Source: Phascolomyces articulosus (lineage: Eukaryota > Mucoromycota > Mucoromycetes > Mucorales > Lichtheimiaceae). Taken from it: 64,000 bases of DNA. Shown one piece after another: positions 45,672 through 58,008 of this stretch. A program made the translations under genes and the position numbers. The stretch spans positions 1 through 64,000 of the forward strand of contig JAIXMP010000043.1 of the NCBI GenBank assembly GCA_025677815.1, in the 5' to 3' direction. A model generated the notes under the pieces. It searched no databases. It saw only the letters and a list, made by a program, of their open reading frames with translations, and was not told the DNA's origin. Every line of letters starts with the position of its first letter. The stretch's first letter is position 1.

Positions 45672-48600
45672 ATGACTGATATTCAAGAGAGACTTAACGA
45701 TTGGAAAGAGCGTTTGAATAATTTGACAGACTTACTTGTACCAACGGATTATCCAAGACCTTTGCCTGCAAGAACGGTTGAAGAAGTACAAACACATACA
45801 TTTGCAGTGGCGAACACTTTATTGAATGGCACCAAGTCCTTCTCTGTATTGTTGGCCGCATTTGCCGTTCTTTTGCAACGTTATACCGGTGACGAAGAAT
45901 TTGCTGTTGGTACTTCTTCTCCAGATAACAATACCCTTGTGCTTCGTTTGGGTGTGGACCCAGCCGTACGATTTGAAGATATTGTCAGTGTGGTTCAAGA
46001 GGTAAAAAAAATAAAGATTTTTGGAAACTGGAAGGTTGGAGGAAGAAAGAAAGGATTATACGGAACGGAGATTTTTCAAATGTGTACAAGAGGAAAGAGA
46101 AAAATGAACATGTTTTGAGTCAAACATCTTTATGATCGATCATTAAATAATTATAATCAATATGATTAGGCCGAATCTGGTGCATTGGAAAAGGAAGTAC
46201 CTTTTGAAAGATTGGTTGAAACAATGGAACAAGGCACTGACCCAGATCATCGTAGACCACTTTTCCGTGTCCGGTTCTATAATGAAGAAGATGCTCCTAC
46301 ACAATCCCAATTATCCTCGACTTCTACCACTGCCGATCTTACTATTTTCATTTCTCGCGCCACCAAGGTCGATGACCACAATACATCCGCATCCGTCCGT
46401 ATTGTGTATAATCAAATCTTATTTTCGCCTGTTCGTATTCGATACATCTTCTCTCAAATGGAATCCATTTTATTGTCAGCTGTAGGTGCACCAGAAACAC
46501 CTGTGGGTCAAATTGCTCTTTCGGATTATCAATCCACAGAATCACCTTTACCTGATCCTACTGCGGATTTGCATTGGTCTTTGTGGCGTGGTGCTATTCC
46601 CGATATCTTTGCTGCGAACGCTGAAAAGCATCCTGAACGTACCTGTATTGTTGAATCACCTGATAATCCCATGGATCCCAAGGTCATTTATACATACCAA
46701 CATATTCACCACGCTTCCAACTTGGTTGCCCATTATTTGGTTGATAATGGTATTCAACGCGAAGATGTTGTCATGATATATGCTTACCGTGGTGTTGATT
46801 TGGTTGTTGCTATTATGGGTGTTTTGAAAGCGGGTGCCACCTTCAGTGTTATTGGTAAGTTTTTTTTAAAACCAGGCGTTTCTATGTGTGATATAAGGTT
46901 GTCATGATGATAAACTGAGAGTTTCGCTTATGCGTACATTATTTTTCTTTAATAAAGATCCTGCCTATCCACCTGCTCGACAAGAAATTTATTTACAAGT
47001 TGCCAAGCCTCGTGGTTTAGTTGTCATTCAAGAAGCTGGCAAGATTGCTGATTCTGTTCGCGAATATATTAAAAAGGAACAAAATATTGTTTGTGAAATC
47101 CCTATGCTCAAGTTGCACAAGGACGGTAAATTAGCTGGTGGCGCAGTTGAGGGTACCGATGTCCTTGATTCCGTTCGCGACAAGGCCGCCAAAAATGTAG
47201 GTGTTGTCATTGGTCCTGATAGTATTGGTACTCTCAGTTTCACAAGCGGTAGTACCGGTATTCCCAAGGGTAAGTTATTGTAAGAGGTCAGAAAAAAGGA
47301 TATCGAAGAATGACGGTATAGTGAACTAACGTCAAAATGGAATATAGGTGTCCGTGGTCGTCACTTTTCATTGACCCACTTTTACCCATGGATGGCTGAA
47401 CAGTTTGGCATTTCAAGCGAAGATAAATTCACTATGCTTTCAGGTATTGCCCATGATCCTATTCAACGTGATATCTTCACGCCGTTATTCTTTGGTGCCG
47501 AACTCCATGTCCCCACTTCTGAAGATATTGGTATTCCTGGTCAATTAGCCGAATGGATGAACAAATCTCAAGTCACTATCACACATTTAACACCTGCTAT
47601 GGGTCAATTGTTATCCTCGCATGCTGCTAATGAGATCCCCACTTTACGTAACGCCTTCTTTGTTGGTGATATTCTTACCAAACGTGATGCTGCTCGTATT
47701 CAAAAATATGCTCCCAATGTGGCTGTGATTAACATGTATGGTACTACTGAAACCCAGCGTTCTGTCTCTTACTACACTGTGCCATCCCGATCTAGCCATC
47801 CCGCTTTTTTGAGCTCTCAAAAGGAAGTTATTGCTGCAGGCCAAGGTATGGTGAACGTCCAGTTATTGGTTGTGAACCGTCACGATCGTACCAAGATGTG
47901 TGGTGTTGGTGAAATCGGTGAAATTTATGTCCGTGCACCTGGTTTATCTGAAGGCTATTTGCGCCTTCCTGAAGCAACAAATGAAAAATTTATTCCCAAC
48001 TGGTTTGTTAATGAACCTAATGGCGAATGTAAGGATGAATCATTGGTATCGGGAGATACTTGGCGTGAATTTTGGAAGGGTAAACGCGATCGTATGTATC
48101 GATCGGGTGATTTGGGCCGTTACCGTCCTGATGGTAATGTGGAATGCACTGGTCGTGCCGACGATCAAGTTAAGATTCGTGGTTTCCGTATTGAATTGGG
48201 TGAAATTGATACCCACTTATCCCAACACCCTATGATTCGTGAAAATGTCACTTTGGTCCGTCGTGATAAGAACGAAGAACAAACTTTGGTCGCTTATTTT
48301 GTCCCTGTCCAACACGCTAATGATGAATTTGCTAGTGCAAGTGCCACTGATGCCGATGATCGTGTCGAAACCAACGATATCCGTTCCCGTCACAGATACC
48401 GTCGTTTGGTCAAGGATGTTCGTGACTATTTGAAAAAGAAGTTACCTACTTACGCCATTCCATCCGTCTTTGTCCCACTTGTTCGTATGCCTTTGACACC
48501 CAATGGTAAGGTTGACAAGAACGCATTGCCTTTCCCTGATACAGCCCAATTCCAAGATACTCCTGTACATGTTGCTGATGGTGCTGCTGCCAAATTACCT

Positions 48601-50172
48601 GACATGAACGAAACTGAACGTCAAATCCATGAAATATGGCAACAATTGTTACCTTCTCCCGAACCTGTCATTGGTCTCGATGAAAACTTTTTCGATATAG
48701 GTGGTCATTCATTGATTGCTACCCGTTTGATCTTTGAAATCCGTCAGAAATTCCAAGTGGATGCTCCCCTCAACCTAGTCTTTGCTGAACCTACGATCCG
48801 AGGCCTCGCTCGCGAAGTTTCCAAGTTGCAAAACAATGATTTGTTGTTGGCCACTGATGGTGAAGCCAATGAACCAGGACAAGAGGCACCTACCAAGGAA
48901 GTTGTTGATTATGCTGCTGATGTCGAAACACTTGCTGAAGAATTCTTGCAATCCTCCTATGATGCTTTGCCTACCCGTGCTGCTGATGACAAGCGTACTT
49001 TTGTCTTAACTGGTGCTACAGGTTTCTTGGGTGCCTTTATTCTTGCCAAGTTGCTTGGCTATGATAATACTCGTGTTGTATGTATTGTACGTGCTAAGGA
49101 TAATGCTTCCGCTTTGAAGCGTGTCAAGAAGGCTGCTGTGGGCCATTTGGTCTGGCAAAACAGTTGGGCTGATCGTATTGATGCCGTCTGTGGTGACCTT
49201 GGCCAAGAACGTCTTGGTTTATCGGAAGCTGATTGGAACAAGCTGTCTGCTGAAGCTGATGCTGTAATTCACAATGGTGCCCTTGTTCACTGGGTCTACC
49301 CTTACCAACAATTGCGTGCTGCCAACGTTATTGGTACTTTGTGGGGTATGAAATTGGCTGCTAATCAAAAGGCGAAGTCGTTCCATTTCGTCTCATCCAC
49401 GTCCGTCTTGGATACTGCTCACTATGTCAATTTTGCTGAAGCTGTTCCCGAAGATGATGATTTGGAAGGATCTCGCACAGGTCTTGATACCGGTTACGGT
49501 CAATCCAAGTGGGTTGCTGAAAAGCTCATTTTGGAAGCTCGTAAACGTGGTATGTCTGCTACTATTGTTCGTCCTGGTTACATTTTGGGCGATAGCAAGA
49601 CTGGTGTAACCAATGCTGATGATTTCATCTGGCGTTTGATTAAGGGTTGTATTGAATTGGGTTATATTCCTTCCATGTCCAATGTTGTCAACTGCTGCTC
49701 TGTTGATTACGTTGCTGCTGTTGTGGGTGCTGCTGCTTATCATGATGACGCATCTACTCCTTTGGGGGTGTTACAAGTCACTCATCCATCCGATTTCACT
49801 TATAATGACATGTTTGGTACCTTAGCTACATATGGTTACGTTTGCAAGCAAACTGAATATATTGACTGGCGTAACAAGTTGATGGAATTCACTTTGCAAT
49901 CCCAAGATCATTCCTTGTTCCCCTTGTTGCATTTCGTCTTGGATGATTTACCTACTTCGACCAAGAGTGCTCAACTCAATGATAGTCATACTCAAACTGT
50001 CTTGGCCAAGGAAGGTATCACTTGCCCACACATGGGAGATGATTTGCTTGGTTTATACTATGCGTATTTGATCAAGGTTGGGTTCTTGCCAGAACCTTCA
50101 GTCAAAGCAAGAGAATTACCCAAGTTGGAAGCTGAAGTTACTTTATTACAACGTAGTGGTGCTCAACATTAA
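45672..50172 (+). CDS. LYS2: L-2-aminoadipate reductase (alpha-aminoadipate reductase), 1383 aa
   Basis: Four exons: 45672-46001, 46170-46854, 46958-47269 and 47348-50172, in phase, 1383 residues, close to the usual Lys2 length of about 1390. It reduces alpha-aminoadipate to the semialdehyde with ATP and NADPH in fungal lysine synthesis. Domains in order: a condensation-like N-terminal part; an adenylation domain with LSFTSGSTGIPKG (about 431), MYGTTE (about 573) and YRSGDLGRYRPDG (about 693); a carrier domain with FFDIGGHSLIATRLIFE, Ser about 897 being the phosphopantetheine site; and a thioester reductase domain with FVLTGATGFLGAFILAKLLG (about 997) and GYGQSKWVAEK (Tyr about 1159). The carrier must be activated by a Lys5-type transferase, not in the window. 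Codon use is the most biased in the window (GGT, GCT, CGT, AAG), as for a well expressed gene. The promoter has pyrimidine tracts and a TGACTC box. It converges on the Mpv17-like gene, 269 bases away. Confidence 0.96.
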
Positions 50173-50441
50173 AATTGAAAGCTTATAGACAACAACAAAA
50201 AAAAAAACACACACACACACATTGTATACTTTTATTATCATCATTACCAAGTCTCTCTTCTCTTGTCATCCTCCACTTTTGTAGATAAATCTTTATAATT
50301 TCATCCATTTTACATTTCATTCAATCATTCTGAAAAATACTATTTAATGATAATAATAATAATAAAACTTTCTATTATCTATGATATGTATAATATATAT
50401 AAATATATACAAAAATAATGAATATAATAATAATATCTTAC
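50173..50441. other. Short convergent spacer between LYS2 and the Mpv17-like gene
   Basis: Contains A- and CA-rich runs (CACACACACACA near 50208) and AATAAT/AATAAA motifs at about 50345-50370 suited to 3' end formation on the plus strand. Confidence 0.4.
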
Positions 50442-51252
50442 TTATACTTGTTGTTTCTCTTTTTGATATAAAAGTTTATGTTGCTCTTGTTGCTTTTCAA
50501 CTGCTGCTTCTTCCTTTTTAGATGCATTATTGATCCAACTTAAATAAGCATTCCATAATATACCCAACGAACTAACAAAGGGTAATCGATATTGCAAGGG
50601 CATCCATTTAAAATTAATTAATTGGACCAATGGCCACACAGTATAATTGGCTAATAATGCTGGACGATAGGCGTCTCGAAACTTTTCACGAACTCCCTGC
50701 CAGTTGCCTGATTCAATTAGACCCATGACTGTAAAAAATACCACCAAACTACTTGGTGCAAAGAGCACTTGGTCTGTGACCTACAATTTATTTTTGTCAA
50801 TCAAAAATTAGATCAAGTCAAGTTTGAATTTGATTTGATTGTTTGTTTGTTTGCTTTCTAGTAGACGAAAAAAAAAAAAAACCATCCCAAAAAATTTTTT
50901 TTACCATGCGTTTGATTGCAACAAGGTCTCGACCAGGTTTACCAATCCCAGGCATAGGGAAATATTTATCAAGAACCATATACCATTTACCAACAACAGG
51001 AGCAAGTGTGAAATTGTATAATGCGAATCGAGTAGTGCGCATAGGATCATATTTTGGTTGCTCTGGCCATTGTTCTTCATGTTGACGTAGTCGTTCTGGT
51101 AGTTGTTGTGCATGATTATTGCGATAGGTAATTGCCTGTGCAAGTCCATCACTTATCGCTCCGAGAATCCCATTTGTTATACAAAGAGTAATAATGGGTC
51201 GCTTATTATACGATCGATTATAAACATTACGAAGTCCTCGCAACGTGTTCAT
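50442..51252 (-). CDS. Mpv17/PMP22 family membrane protein, 228 aa
   Basis: Two exons, 50905-51252 and 50442-50780, in phase, 228 residues. I chose the ATG at 51252 (MNTLRGLRNVYNRSYNKRPI) over one ten codons upstream, because the family starts with a short basic segment before the first membrane span. The family pattern is clear: ITNGILGAISDGLAQAI at the first span, RTTRFALYNFTLAPVVGKWY, and the signature VWPLVQLINFKWMPLQYR with LPFVSSLGILWNAYLS. Such proteins are channels or channel-like proteins of the inner mitochondrial membrane (Sym1/MPV17) or of peroxisomes (PMP22, Yor292c-like). The linker between the first two spans is long and Glu/Gln-rich, and the C-terminus is a Lys/Gln-rich tail. 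Which organelle cannot be read from the sequence. Confidence 0.9.
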
Positions 51253-51554
51253 CAATATATATAAATATCGATAAGTAAACAAAAAGAAGAAAAATGAAGA
51301 TATTTATAAAAATGGACTTCGTTTACGTTTTTTTTAGATGGAAAAAGAAGATTATAATAAATAAATAAAAAAAAAAGAAAGAAAAAGAAGGAAAGAAAAT
51401 AGGAGATATTTTGAGTGAGAAAATACAACACAATATATGCAGATTTACATATTAAACCAACAGTTAGTAAGAACTGGGAGAATCTGGTAATCAATCAACT
51501 TTCGGGCCGACCCTACATAATTAATAAAAACACACAATGTACACACGTCTTGCT

Positions 51555-51902
51555 TTATTTGTTAATTGCAGGTGGGGCTGTCGGTGGAATTGAAGGTCTT
51601 CTTGATGATATCCATGCCACCAAAATATGGGTAACCGACTATATAATCCATTTATTAATTATACCAATTAATGATAAATAAGGTGTAAGCAGTGTTATAT
51701 CCAGCTCCATAAGTTAGAGTCATGACAATACCATTGTTACCTCGATTGATTTCCAAACTAATAATGATCCCGCTATATATTTACAAGCCATTGTAATGTT
51801 GGGACCAAAATCCCATAATAAATGAATTTTATGAGATCGTCTTAAATGAGCAAGTGCTTTAGAACCAAGGTCAAACGTCAGTTGAACGTTTGTATCGTCC
51901 AT
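51555..51902 (-). CDS. Small hypothetical gene, two exons (tentative)
   Basis: Exon 1 (51741-51902) reads MDDTNVQLTFDLGSKALAHL, then HKIHLLWDFGPNITMACKYI and AGSLLVWKSIE, with a possible membrane segment. A GT-AG intron (51639-51740) joins it to exon 2 (51555-51638: SVTHILVAWISSRRPSIPPT), 81 residues in all. The model is unsure: another minus-strand frame reads GNNGIVMTLTYGAGYNTAYT inside the intron and VGYPYFGGMDIIKKTFNSTD in the second exon. The gene may therefore be longer and frameshifted, or spliced otherwise. It shares a 188-bp spacer with the complex I gene, so the two probably use one bidirectional promoter. Confidence 0.4.
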
Positions 51903-52090
51903 TTTATATATATATTGGTTTGTGTTCGAGCAGTTTTTTGGTTCAGCTTTAATGCAGGCCTGTCGTCACCGGTGACTGCTCACCAAAATTGTTGAAATCG
52001 CTGCTAGTATTGGTGATAAACAGTTTAGTGGAAAAAAAGAGTAGTTGTTTTACTTCAGTGAATTCACCGCTCCCCCACTCATATAACATC
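51903..52090. promoter_or_regulatory. Bidirectional promoter region
   Basis: This 188-bp gap separates two divergent starts (51902 minus, 52091 plus). It contains TATATATATA close to the minus-strand start, and GTCACCGGTGAC, a 12-bp perfect palindrome, at 51965-51976, a candidate site for a dimeric regulator. Confidence 0.45.
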
Positions 52091-52604
52091 ATGTCTGCTG
52101 CCAGCACATTCCAAAACGCACATCGACTTCACGTACAATCATTGTACAAGCGCTCGCTCAAGTTGGCTCTTGATTGGACCATTCAACGCGATTTGTGGCG
52201 TCAACAAGCTTTGCACATTCGTGCCCAATTCGAAGCAAACAAGCATGTCACCAACCCCAAAGAACTTCAATTATTGTTGAAGAACACTGAAAAGGAACTT
52301 CAAGAATGGGCTCACCCTGATCCCTACAAATGTAAGGATAATTGGACAAACATTATGCATGATATTGTTATTATAAGATTTTGCATGTATATTTTGAAGC
52401 TAAAAAAAAACTTATTATTATTATTATTTCAGTATACTTGGGTCCCGAAGGTACCAAATGGGAACGCAACCTTCCTCCTCTTGTGGTAAGAAAAAAAAAT
52501 AGAGTAATTAAAGATAAATATGATACGTCATAATAAAATAATATGAGTAATTGAATATGTATATATATATTATTTTATTATAGCCCGAATCTACGCACCA
52601 TTAG
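52091..52604 (+). CDS. Mitochondrial complex I subunit B22/NDUFB9, LYR family, 104 aa
   Basis: Three exons: 52091-52331, 52433-52485 and 52584-52604 (the last only 21 nt), in phase, 104 residues. The text HRLHVQSLYKRSLKLALDW then RDLWRQQALHIRAQFEANKH is the helical LYR-type core (here LYK), with HPDPYK and GPEGTKWERNLPPLVPE at the C-terminus. This order, LYKR...W...R..A..IR..FE.N, HP.PY and a P.G...ERN tail, is that of NDUFB9/B22, a subunit of the membrane arm of NADH:ubiquinone oxidoreductase that binds the acyl carrier protein. The animal protein is longer at the C-terminus; fungal ones are near this length. The tiny last exon encodes only PESTHH. Confidence 0.85.
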
Positions 52605-55600
52605 ACATTTATACACCAACTACAACGATAATAAAAGAAATTCACTCGATCAAAACAATAATAAAATTGACACTTTGTTTCTTTGTTCAATGGAAGGAGA
52701 ATTGACTCACAAATGATATGTTTTTATTATCGGGAAAGGATGGTTACGAATTTACGAATTGGTATTTCGATAATAATCATAAATATGTGATTTTATTTCA
52801 CTATTTATTGTAAAAGTAGGGTGGGTGGATGACTAGAGTTTGCATCTTTCAGTCCGGCGCTTTTGACGTTTTGTTTGATCAGTTAGCATATCCTTTAATT
52901 TTTTTTATAATGTACGTAGCAATGACTAATATGAAACTATCAAACAAACGACATACTACATTCTTTAAATGGAGGCGCAATTGAAATACATGCACAAAAC
53001 AACTATTAAAAACGGTATAACAAGGTGGGAATAATGGATGAAAGGGTATTTACGGGGAGACATGATATAATTTTATCTAAATACAAAGAGTTCAAATTTA
53101 TTATTACTATCCGGGATATATGAACAAGACAGCAGGATGGAGTTACTTGAGTAAAATGGGGATATCATGCTATTCTCTATCATTCTTCTATTTTCACGCA
53201 CAACAGCACTTTTCATTTTTAGCTTTTTTTGCGTATCAAGTTTTACGAAAAAACAAAAACTTGTTTCTAGCAGAATTGGGACATAAATCCGACAAGAATA
53301 TGATATTAACCCTTTTTTGCATTTCTGGAACAAGCATGTAACGAATAATCTAGAATAAAAATGCGTGCCTTGCTACGGCGTTCTGAACTAAAACAGAGTT
53401 AATTGATAAGGGAATGAATAGAAAGCACATTTTCACTTTTATCATCAAGTGGCAAATATCTTAGGTATTTTATTGTACGTAACTATAATATATTTCATCT
53501 TTCATTACTTTTGGTGGTCAATTATACAAGGTCAGTATTTTGAGTTTGTTCTATGCGAACATTATGGAGTACGGATTGCACTTTTTTCTTTTTAGTAATA
53601 CTTCAGTAGCACCATATTCAACTTTTCTTTAGTTAAAACCTTCTTTTTAATAGAACACCCATATGCATGTTACAATAATGCTGTTACATCAGCTAAGCAC
53701 TTTAGAATTAAATACTTCTATATATAATATTCTTATTTTTGTATGTAACAAAAACCATACATTTTGCGATTAGCTGAAAAGCAAAACAGGGAAAGACATG
53801 ATAATGCTTATCTGAGTAGCAAGCTGGTGTATCTTATTCTGATTTCATTGAAATACTTGTTCAAGTTAAACGTTTCCGGTTAAGCATATGTAGAGTACAT
53901 ATACTAGTTTTGTTCTAATAAGCAAAAAGAAATGTATATCAGTACGAAACATGTGGATAATTGCTGGACATATTTCTTGCAATGAAATAAAAATGCAAAT
54001 CCTTCAGCAATTGCTTTATTATTATTGACTTCAGGAATCCAAGTATGAAATAACTCCAATGAAAGAACTATTAATAATAAAATATCTTTGTGATCTCACC
54101 TTTAAACTGACGTGATACCTTATTAGTGATGAAATCTAACACGAAGACAAAAAAGTGTGAAATGCGAATAGTAGTTTATATTGAACTACACGGTTTAGTT
54201 TGTTAATGAAACTGCAACAGTTAACCAGGCGTTCCTACTCTACATTTGTTGTTAGAGGGCAGTGTTCTTTCGCAATGGAAGTGGGAGAGATTATTATGCA
54301 TTATTGCTAGGTTTTCATGAACTCGAAATGATACATCTGGTTTTATTATTGAGTAATTGAATTGAGGTAGAATATCAGCTTGGGATATCGATTAATAACT
54401 GAAAAATACCCGAAGTGAAACGCTGTACAATATTGCTGTGGTTTTTTTTTCTTTTTTTGACAAAATAGATAAAAAAAAATGAATCCATTTTACTTATACG
54501 TAGTATCTACAAACACATTTATAATGCTTTTCTTCACTAAATCATTTTCGATGGCTTGCCATGAAATGATTTGAGAATTGAGGTTTTAAAAACATGCTAT
54601 TGACGTATATCTTCTTACCATCGTCATGACAAATTCAACTCTTGTTGATACATAATGGACGATTTTCCGCACTGCGCCATTTTTTTTTCAGAGGATAAAA
54701 ATGATCAACGAAGGGTGGCATCATCGTGTCGGTATCATAAAAAAAATGTGCCTCATGCTACTGAGTGTACGAGGATGTTTCCTCCGCCAATTCAAAACTA
54801 AGTCGTATTTTTATATATGCAACCCGAATTTATGGGACCAAGTTTCTTTTCACTCTCCAATTACTTTTGATAATTACTCACATTTATCTCGATTAGAAAT
54901 AGAAATAAAGAAACTTGTTGGTCCCCCTCTCAAAGATTGATTGAGTGTATTACAAATAAATTGTACAAGCATGTGGATAATGTGGCGCAATCAAGTCTTC
55001 TTGGATGATTGGTTTAATTTTATTTTTACAGAATTTAGGGGGTGTGGAGAGGAGTTTTTCTAATTTATTTACAGTCGCATTGACTGTTTCTTTGCATTTA
55101 ACAGAAAAGAAGGGAAAATAGTCTAAATTGATATTTAGCTAGTCCTATTACAATGGTAACAACAATACTGTCAATGCTTATCTCCCATCATATGAAAATG
55201 GATAAATTTTATTATTTTATGAGCTATCATATTTTAATTGCACATTTTGTCGATCTCTGTTAGCAAGTGCTCGAATTTTTTTTTGTATATATGGGTTTAT
55301 ATACCATCCAATAACAAAAGTAATACGAAGCACTGAATTTTTTGTGATGTACATCCGACAAAGCTGTGACACCATCTGGACAATTTGTCTTTCTTTCTCT
55401 CCTATACCTGGTCTCTCACCACGCAAAGTACATTAGCGATATTCCGGGAAAGATGTGAAAAACAGAGTCAATTCATGAAATTACGTATAACAAAAACAGG
55501 ATAGTAATAAAGGTCATGAAGAAGATACATTGCAATTGTTGAGTATTTGAAGTGTACCAATTACACATATCTACCAAAGAAGACAGCTTATGTTAGAAGT

Positions 55601-56317
55601 CATGATGTTTCTTGTTTATAATATTAATTGCTCAATTCAACTTTGACACTATTAAAAAAACACAGTTCAGTTTATAATATCATGATTTTTCTTTATCGGC
55701 CCACGGTTTAAAAAAGGTAGCCATGTACTGTATGTAATAAAGTTTGTGTTCAAGAAACTCTTTGGTATAGCGTTAAACAAAGTGAACGTACATCGGTTAC
55801 TGTCCAATACTCTCATAATATCAAAATGAAACCTTTTCAATCGTCTATTTTCATTCTGACTTTTTTTTTTTTTTTTTTGCCTTACACAATCCTTAATTCA
55901 TTAACTCCGGAGAGGGGGCTTTGCTTTTCGTTGATGACAATCGGTGACAGCTCCTCATCACCCCACCACATCCTTCAAGTTATAATAACATTTAAATGGG
56001 GTATAAGGTAATCTTGCACGTTCTTTCTCATATACCGCTATACATATCTAATTTTACTTGGGTTAAAAGGATGGTTATGCTGAATTGCCCGAATCCGGTT
56101 TAATTTCCCAAAAATATATATATATAAAGGTCAAAATCAAATTGCTTTTTTTTTTCCTGTATACACTTTAGTTCTTTACATTTGAATATATCAACGTAAG
56201 TAGTTCTATAGTAGAAAATCTCTACAATTACTATTTAATTGTGAAGGGATGATTTCTTTTTTTTAATATAACTGGGGCATTGATATTAAATTATGCTTAT
56301 GCTGTTGTTTTTATAGC
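52605..56317. other. Long intergenic region (3.7 kb)
   Basis: No gene supported. Open frames at 53120-53341, 54701-54940 and 55217-55426 have no motifs or splice support. CGGCGCTTTTGACGTTTTGT at 52855 repeats most of the right arm of the palindrome at 25208 and may be another relic of the same terminal repeat. The right end holds the promoter and 5' leader of the next gene. Confidence 0.45.
56121..56316 (+). promoter_or_regulatory. TATA box and 5' leader intron of the cysteine-repeat gene
   Basis: TATATAAAGG at 56121-56130 is a good TATA box. About 65 bases on, a GT-AG intron (gtaagt at 56196 to ttatag at 56316, 121 nt) would end one base before the ATG, so the start codon is brought to the leader by splicing. 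Both are inferred from sequence alone. Confidence 0.6.
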
Positions 56318-56767
56318 ATGGTTCAACTTTCTATCAAATCTATTATTGCTTTAACCGCTTTCGCTGCTGTTTCCGTTCAAGGCTATGGCCACGTTGGTCA
56401 AAAGGATGGATGCGTTGCTGATCAAGTTCCTCGTGCTGTTTGTGAAAATAATCTCGATTGTTGCAGTACTGAAGAATGCAATGGTAATATTTGTGATCCC
56501 AAATCCTACTATGGTTGTTCTGCCACCCAAAATGCTGGTAACATTTGCGACCAACAATCTGACTGCTGTAGCCAAGAACTCTGTACTTTCTACTCTGAAG
56601 AATCCGAAACTGGTATCTGTGAATTGAACCCTGCTATAACTGGTTGTAAGCCTGGTCAGCACTCTGCTCAAGAATGTACAACTTCAGCCGATTGTTGTTC
56701 CAACGAATCCTGCATGAAATGGGACGGTAATCCCACTGGTTTGTGTGAACCCAAGGATATGTGGTAA
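56318..56767 (+). CDS. Secreted cysteine-rich protein with three knottin-like repeats, 149 aa
   Basis: A single coding exon of 149 residues. Residues 1-22 form a signal peptide (LSIKSIIALTAFAAVSVQG). The mature part is three repeats with the same spacing: C-x9-C-x5-CC-x4-C-xn-C, where n is 4, 11 and 10. Their centres read NNLDCCSTEEC, QQSDCCSQELC and TSADCCSNESC. Eighteen cysteines in all, six per repeat, fit three small disulfide-knotted modules. There is no membrane anchor. Fungi secrete many such small proteins, with roles from wall binding to inhibition or signalling; none can be assigned here. Codon use is biased like LYS2, suggesting strong expression, and a good TATA box and leader intron precede it. 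Confidence 0.85.
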   Translation: MVQLSIKSIIALTAFAAVSVQGYGHVGQKDGCVADQVPRAVCENNLDCCSTEECNGNICDPKSYYGCSATQNAGNICDQQSDCCSQELCTFYSEESETGICELNPAITGCKPGQHSAQECTTSADCCSNESCMKWDGNPTGLCEPKDMW

Positions 56768-58008
56768 ATTGCACCACTGAGTAGCTCTCAATAAAACAAG
56801 CATCTTTTATTAGCTTATTTATATTACCCACGACAATAAAGATCTAATTGTAGCAGTAATAAGGATAATAAATGCTTCATATACCACATTTATACATTTT
56901 GGTTTATTTTTATAAATTTATCTGTTTTTATATAATTAGACAATTTCTTTGTAACATTATATTATCAAATCGTCAACCATATTGAATTTTATTTCATTGG
57001 CGGAAAAATGATTAACTGATGATGGTAGTAATATCATTTACCTTTTTTTAAAAAAAATAAAAATAAAAAAAAGACAAGCTTCATAGCCTAGACTCTAGTA
57101 TCATGTTTTTTTTTGGAATATAACTGAAATATAACTTGGGAATATATTATGGTTGTAAGATTATTTTTATTTCTCTATATTATATTTAGCAACAAGAAAG
57201 CCCGTTCAAATTGTGAAAATTATGAGCTAAAAATACTTGATGTAGCCATTTGAAACTGAAATTTATTACTGTCGTGTTAAAAGAAGTTCTCTCATTATTA
57301 CAAAATGGAAGGAGTTGATCTATAAAATATGGAGCTTACATAAAATGAATGAACATACAATCCATCCTTAATTTTTCGAGAGGTTAGTAATATGGTGGCA
57401 CGACCTTCAAGCCTATTATGAAATATAATGCCGAATTTATATGTCGTAATGTGGCGAAATATAAAACCATACTTTGACGTGCTACACTGAAATAATCATA
57501 AGAATGCTGGTGTATAACGAGTTCCCATGGTGTACAAGTAAAATGGAAAATTGTCATGGTTACTGAATGTTTTTTAGTTATTCCATTTTCAATTGTAATG
57601 AATGTGTTCCTGAAAAGATTACGATCAGGAGCATTGAGATCCGTACAACCCCCCTTTCCTAGTAAATAATAATAAGAGAAAATTTTGATGCTCGACATAT
57701 TGTTAACGAGTACTCACAAGATGGGATAGAAGAATATATAATTTTATATGAATTGTGCTTCCAGATTTTATATTTAAAATACGCAAAAACAAAACTGTAT
57801 TCTTTGCACATGATGGCAAAATAATAAAACTACTAATATCAGATATATTATAGGAAGGAGAATAACTTAGTAAGGGAGAGGTATATAGTTAGATGAGAAG
57901 GAGAAGAAAAAAAAATAAGTGCGGAGTAGATGAGGAGTTGAAGGGAAATAGAATGCAAAGTGGTGGTGGTGGTGTTATTATAAGGAGTAAAAGAATAAAG
58001 GTGGAAAT
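56768..58008. other. Intergenic region (1.2 kb)
   Basis: No gene supported. ATAAAACAAG at 56791 and AATAAAG at 56835 are possible polyadenylation signals of the cysteine-repeat gene. The minus-strand frame at 57384-57698 has no motif. Confidence 0.45.

Noticed and set aside
46162..49743. Several 60-116-codon frames on both strands within LYS2
   Set aside because: Shadows in other frames of a clearly spliced LYS2 gene.
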